NCBI GenBank assembly: GCA_944472135.2
Contig: OX235270.1
Location: forward strand, 85,755,168-85,819,167
DNA length: 64,000 nt
Source of the DNA: Trichobilharzia regenti
Lineage: Eukaryota; Platyhelminthes; Trematoda; Strigeidida; Schistosomatidae
Reading direction: 5' to 3'
The position numbers and the translations under genes are program-made. The notes beneath the pieces were generated by a model that did no database searches, was not told where the DNA came from, and was given only the letters and a program-made list of their open reading frames with translations. Below are positions 59,104-64,000 of this stretch, in pieces; the stretch's first letter is position 1; each line of letters starts with the position of its first letter.

Positions 59104-62100
59104 AATGGTGAATTAATGTTTGTAGTGCAGCAAGCTGAAAAGACTTGAAAAAGTGAGTATTTTGTGTTTTGCTGAATACACCTTGTATCACTAACTCATA
59201 AGGTGGTTTACAATTGTGAGAAACCTCATTTTTGCTAATTCGTGTATTCTTCTTTCCTGTATAAAGACACCATTTCAGCGATTTTCAAAGATTCGTGAAA
59301 CATGAAGCTCACATTAATACTCGTATAGAGGATCCAGTTTAACTTAGATGTTCATACGGTATTGAAAGTGAACAACTGAGAATTGTTTAATAAGGACACT
59401 GTTATTGGAGGTAAATTTTTAATTTTATGTAATCTTATTTAAAATAAGACTTTTACTAAAGACCGTTTTAAATGCGTTTCACTGACTATGAAGAATTTAA
59501 ACAACCGTGAAATTATTGATACCGTTCATACAAACAAGATATTCTGTTTAAATACCGAGTCATTTTATTGAATGTGGTAGATATATGATTAAAAAATAAC
59601 ATTCTATGCTTACAATATCGGTAAAACCAGCTCATATGATTCGTGTTATTAGTCTAATGTGTTCGTCGGTTTCCTACAAATATGCTTTTTTAAATATGAG
59701 CTGTTTACAAATTCAATTCCTCCCAGCATGCATTCATCTGGGAATTAGATTTCACTCAAAAGTTAGTCAATTTAAAAATGAAGCATAACGTTCTACGTAG
59801 TCAAGGCAACCGACAGAAATAATAAAGTTATACAACCTGCACACCGATATGTGTATGGGATAGATTGAGAAAAAAGAGGGAAAGCAAGTGAGTTTTCTAA
59901 AATTATTGTAAATGAAACTAGTGTGGAGGAAAAAAGCTGAAAGGAAAGGATCATGAAGTTGTCTAAGTGGAACCACAACAAATCAAATGGTTGTTTCCAG
60001 ATTCCCAACGTAAAAATAGCAATAATGATCTCCTTAATTACTTGTTTCTTTTGATAAATAGAGTGATTTTCACAAAAGCAGGGAGTTATTCAAGTGAGTA
60101 TACTGAAAACCCGAAATTCTTTTGGCGTGTCATAAACTGCTTTTATAAACTAATACACATTGAGCAATCAGTGTGATGTGGCCAATTGTCTTTGAACTTC
60201 AATATAAAATATGCATGGAACTTTGTTTTATGTAAGAACAATAAGAAGTATCAACAAAGTTAATGGTGTGAATAAAAGTAGCGTTTCATTCGTAGACGTC
60301 AGCACTCTCTGTCTAAAATATATATTGTCCAAACAGTTGGAAGAGGCTTTTCTCTTTGGTCAGATTGACAATTATTTCAAAGCTAAATATGATGGCTATG
60401 CATTTCTCCTGAAATGAGGTTTCTCATTATTAAACTTATCAGCTGCGTTTCGCTCACAGTGCTATTCCTCACCACTTTTTGGCAGTTACAGCTGAAGCCA
60501 GACAAAGAGTACCATACGCTTCTCATCATGGCTGATGATGAAGGATAGTAGGCATGAGCACTGTACAGCTTTGATTGCCTCTTTTAGTCTATTTAGTTTA
60601 TTTCGAATTCTGTGCATGCAGTTTACTTAAGAAACTCTGAACGTAAGACACAGAATGGTGTAAAAGGGTATCAATTAAACTTTTTTGACTACTCAACCCA
60701 ACCATTTTATATCAAACCAATTAAAAATTTCATTGAAGCAATCTTGATAGTGATAATTTTAGCCAGTATATATTGTTACCCAACGTCTTACTGCAGTGTA
60801 CAATTTTAAAGAACACAAAGTTTAGATTTCTTGGGGTAGAAAATGTTGAGCGTAGTTCTGTTAATTAAGATCAGAGAGGTTGCCACGTACCTTGGTATTC
60901 TGAAACATGTTCACACTTCATATTCCCTGAAGATCCTCTGTCCCTGCGTTCTAATTAGTTCAGTACTTAGCCGATAAAAAGCTGAGACGTAAGAAGTTGT
61001 TTTCTACTACATTATATACAAATCGTACCTTAGGTAGCGTAATTCATTAGTTATTCAGCATCACTGAAATAAAGGTAACCTGTCATGAATACCAATGAGT
61101 TCCAAGGGAATAAGGCACTCATCCGTGCTTTACTCGTGTTTTACTTTCAGTTTTACACTGATTTCAGTCCCTGATTAGTAATTAAATAGTGAACATTTTC
61201 CGCTAACTAACTATCGACTATCTAATTGATTACTGTGAAAATTATACGAGATTTCTGACGTTAAAATAGATATGTGGAACTGTCTGATACCATCTATTTC
61301 ATTCTTCTTTAAACCATGAGCAATATGTACAAAAAACATAACATAGAATTATTTTTTTTTTAATGGAAGTTAGATTGTTTAAACGAGATAATGCATTCAT
61401 TATTCAGATATCCCATTAGGAATTGAAAACTATTATGTGTGTGTATTATTTTATAGAAGTACTAAAATGTTTTGCATAACATGCATATATACACACCAGT
61501 GTGCCTTTCAAATTCCCCTTATTCTTCTTCACTCTACATAATAATAATAATAAAGATTAGCTATTCCGTAAATGCGAGAAAAAGTTGGCCACAATTTGAA
61601 CTCATGGATACGCGTAACCATTATTTCAACTAATGAATTGTTTAAAAGCATGAAAGAGGTTGTTGCTTCAACAGAAACATTATTCACTCTTATAATATAA
61701 CATTCATTTTATTGACACTCAATTAGCCTAAACAGACAAGCAGTAAGTGGGAAATGTGGAGTGAAATAATAACCCATACCTCAAGTACGGATTCGAACTT
61801 CAAAGTTAACTAGTACTTTATATACTATTTCATGTCTATGTATTTATAAGTCAGCAAAGTAAACAAAACGATTTTCACTCTTGAAACTAATTAAAGATGG
61901 TAAACGAGGCAGGATTCTGCAGCGAACTTGTAAAATGCAGAGCTTTATTTCCACTACACGACTTATGGAAATTTGATCTCAGCAAACAAAGACAAACACA
62001 AAATTCGTCCATTTTGACGTTATATCGCGTCTGATATTGGACAAATAATGATGTCGCTTTTTTCCTTGTTTCCTTCGGTTACTAACAGATAATATGGCAA

Positions 62101-62263
62101 ACTCATAGCCTAATCAATAGTTATGTTTACATAAACACTTAGGGCGTATAAATCTGGTATTAAAATTTGTAGGTAAATAAACAGGAAGCACTGACTGTTT
62201 CATTTCAATATCAAATCAAGGTGTACGATGGTGTTATGTCGTTTACCACAACAGCCATTTTTT
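59104..62263. other. Non-coding stretch
   Basis: No supported gene. Open stretches near 59967-60417 and 60612-60809 are unrecognised and composition-typical. A short ATA run lies near 61540-61553. A tRNA-like GGATTCGAACTT phrase near 61790 is too isolated to call. Confidence 0.4.
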
Positions 62264-62487
62264 ATTCCTTGACGTTCCCAGTGGAACATAGAGCTTCAAC
62301 CTGGATGCTTGGAGTTACTGTAGCAGTGCTTATTTTTATAGGATGGGGTGGCTAGCCTCATACCCGACCTTTCCTTTTTGCCAGCTTTATCACTGGCTTA
62401 GCGACGTAAAGAAGTGCGTCAACCGAGTATCGAACCCCAGACCATGTGCATGGTAGACGAGCGTCCTAACCGCTGTGCCACTGACGA
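62264..62487 (-). mobile_element. tRNA-headed SINE, RTE-tailed subfamily (A4)
   Basis: Minus strand: head TCGTCAGTGGCACAGCGG, B box GGGGTTCGATACT, body GAGGCTAGCCACCCCATCC, tail CTATGTTCCACTGGGAACG followed by an A-rich end. Confidence 0.8.
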
Positions 62488-62993
62488 ACACCACAACAGC
62501 CATACTTAAAACTATAAATAGATTGCGAGTTACATATATATTGAAAGGCATATATACGTATATCACTTTCTCATGCTATTGTACACACATGGTTCAGTCT
62601 GCCAACTTCTAGGTGCTGACAGAAAGATGGCCTGTTCAAATTTCGGACATCCATCCTACTTACTTCTAATATGACATATCCTAATAACTTCATACATCAT
62701 CAAAGAATTCCCTTCTAAATGAAGTGGTTATTGTTGCTATAATCATGTAACGTAGTTATTCGCATCTAACGAATTCTAAAATCTACCCAACAGAATGTGC
62801 TTAATAACTGAATGACTTAATTAATGAATTATTTGACACCATTACGCAGTCCTACCGCAGGAGAAGACGATTTTACTAATCTAGGTAACATTTCTGTTGC
62901 ATTCATTTAAAACTCATTATCGAGAAACCGAAATGATAATTTTTCTAAATATACTGTGTAAATGGATGGAAGAGGGGAAGAGGAGGCTTCTAA
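62488..62993. other. Non-coding spacer
   Basis: Nothing recognised. It would hold the 3' UTR of the exon at 62994-63232 if that exon is real. Confidence 0.35.
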
Positions 62994-63232
62994 TTATTTT
63001 TTGCCTATAAATCTTTGGTTTCGCCCCTGCCTGCAGAACCGCAACCAGCTCAAGTTTCGGTAAAGACAGTTTGGAAATAAAGCGAGGAATCCTTGCTTTG
63101 AAGCAAAGAATACTTCAAGTGAATTATCTAGAATTCTTTGTGGACTCCTTTTAGACAAAAATACAAGTTTTCTGTCTATGTGGATCTCAATGAACCCATC
63201 ACAATCACCAGTATTTCTTATGGTTAACAAAG
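62994..63232 (-). CDS. Possible terminal coding exon of an upstream gene, unrecognised
   Basis: A minus-strand open segment that starts right after a GATTAG acceptor-like site; an in-frame TAG is part of that site, so the frame cannot extend further. It ends in TAA at 62994-62996. The 78-residue translation has a coding-like composition with mixed charged and aromatic residues (GFIEIHIDRKLVFLSKR, LYRNLSWLRFCRQGRN) and ends in a basic tail. I do not recognise the family. If real, it is the 3' end of a different gene that lies to the right and on the same strand as the phosphatase gene. Confidence 0.3.
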
Positions 63233-64000
63233 ACACCTAATCGAGTTCTCCTGCATCACCAATAAAACAACTATCAATGAACCTATGTGTATGAATAATT
63301 GATTACTACTAAGTGCATTAAACAATTTTGTTTACCTTGTTTAGAACGTTAAAAAATTTCTTTTTATCTTTTCTTTCCGTTTCACTTCATGTGTACTTCG
63401 TTCTTTCTGTTTCCTGTTAATTTGAAGCATAAAATCAATAACCTTTTGAAACATAATGACTGTTTTTTGTTTTACTGTAGTAGAAAACAAATGAGAATTA
63501 TTACTCATATTTATTACAGTTGTCATTATTAGTGTTATTTATTCAAATTTCTTTCCGTTATCGTTTTATTTGTGTGTGTATGTGTGTGTGTCTTTTTTGT
63601 GAATGGGAATAGTTTTCGTATGCATTGTCATAGATTTACTGCGAGTGCGTTTTACTGATTAAGAGGAAGTAAGGGAAATTCAGGAGTTATTTTTTATATC
63701 AAAACCCCGATTAATACATCAAGTTTGTAATCTGAAATTTAACACAATTCAGCGTAAAGTTTCATCACTTTTCTCCAAAATTAATCAGATCACAGTATGT
63801 ATGATTCCATAAATGTAAATCGATAAAGTACGTAGAGATGTATAATGCCATACATTACTTATTGTTTGATATGAGTAGTTGCATACGATTCACATCAATC
63901 AGTAGGACTTCCTAGTCAGATAGACTTTATCTAAATACCTCGGATTTTGTAAGGTGTAGATTTCTAGTTAATCTGTCAAATGCGAATCTGATTTAACGTA
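63233..64000. other. Non-coding stretch to window end
   Basis: Nothing recognised except a TG run near 63571-63590. Confidence 0.4.

Noticed and set aside
62994..63232. FGF-like (beta-trefoil) assignment for the orphan exon
   Set aside because: Spacing of FF and SW residues loosely recalls the FGF C-terminal half, but the family signature (C-x-F-x-E) is absent. Too weak to name.
1..64000. LTR retrotransposons, DNA transposons, CRISPR arrays, bacterial operons
   Set aside because: No protease/integrase/transposase motifs, long direct LTR pairs, spaced short repeats or compact gene clusters were seen.

Overview
The window looks like AT-rich nuclear DNA from a digenean flatworm, most likely a schistosome or close relative. 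The evidence is the repeat set: tRNA-like SINE elements carrying hammerhead ribozymes of the Sm-alpha type, CR1-like and RTE-like (SR2-type) non-LTR retrotransposons, and Penelope-like elements. Single coding exons are separated by very long introns. The species cannot be fixed from the sequence alone.

Only one cellular gene can be supported well, and it lies on the minus strand. Exon 8835..9131 encodes a complete N-terminal Ig domain. Exon 3301..3471 encodes the start of a second Ig domain, and the linker between them carries the IP-x-G-(F/Y)-P-x-I signature of Lar-type (type IIa) receptor tyrosine phosphatases. Both exons join in phase 1. A third segment, 57062..57281, has a hydrophobic leader, ends in a perfect GTAAGT donor in phase 1, and fits directly onto the Ig1 exon. 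I propose it as the signal-peptide exon, which implies an intron of about 48 kb filling most of the window. The remaining Ig, fibronectin and phosphatase exons would lie beyond the left edge. A separate possible terminal exon sits at 62994..63232 on the minus strand, and a weaker candidate at 53609..53818 on the plus strand.

The rest is intron and intergenic DNA filled with retroelements. There are four CR1-like LINE copies (12.7-14.4, 27.3-29.9, 39.6-41.3 and 45.5-46.5 kb), three RTE tails (33.2, 37.5 and 56 kb) and four Penelope-like fragments (16.2, 33.9, 42.0 and 50.7 kb). Two of the Penelope-like fragments are flanked by long inverted arms. There are about twelve tRNA-headed SINEs and about nine hammerhead-bearing SINE-like units, plus AT microsatellites.

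The repeats form an interacting system. The SINEs share one 72-nt tRNA-like head but carry two different tails: one matches the 3' end of the RTE LINEs and the other the 3' end of the CR1-like LINEs. The most striking single locus is 49655..50162. There a hammerhead-bearing element is bounded by an 11-bp target-site duplication and starts at exactly the nucleotide that hammerhead self-cleavage would expose. This suggests that a ribozyme-processed, multimeric RNA was reverse-transcribed into the genome.
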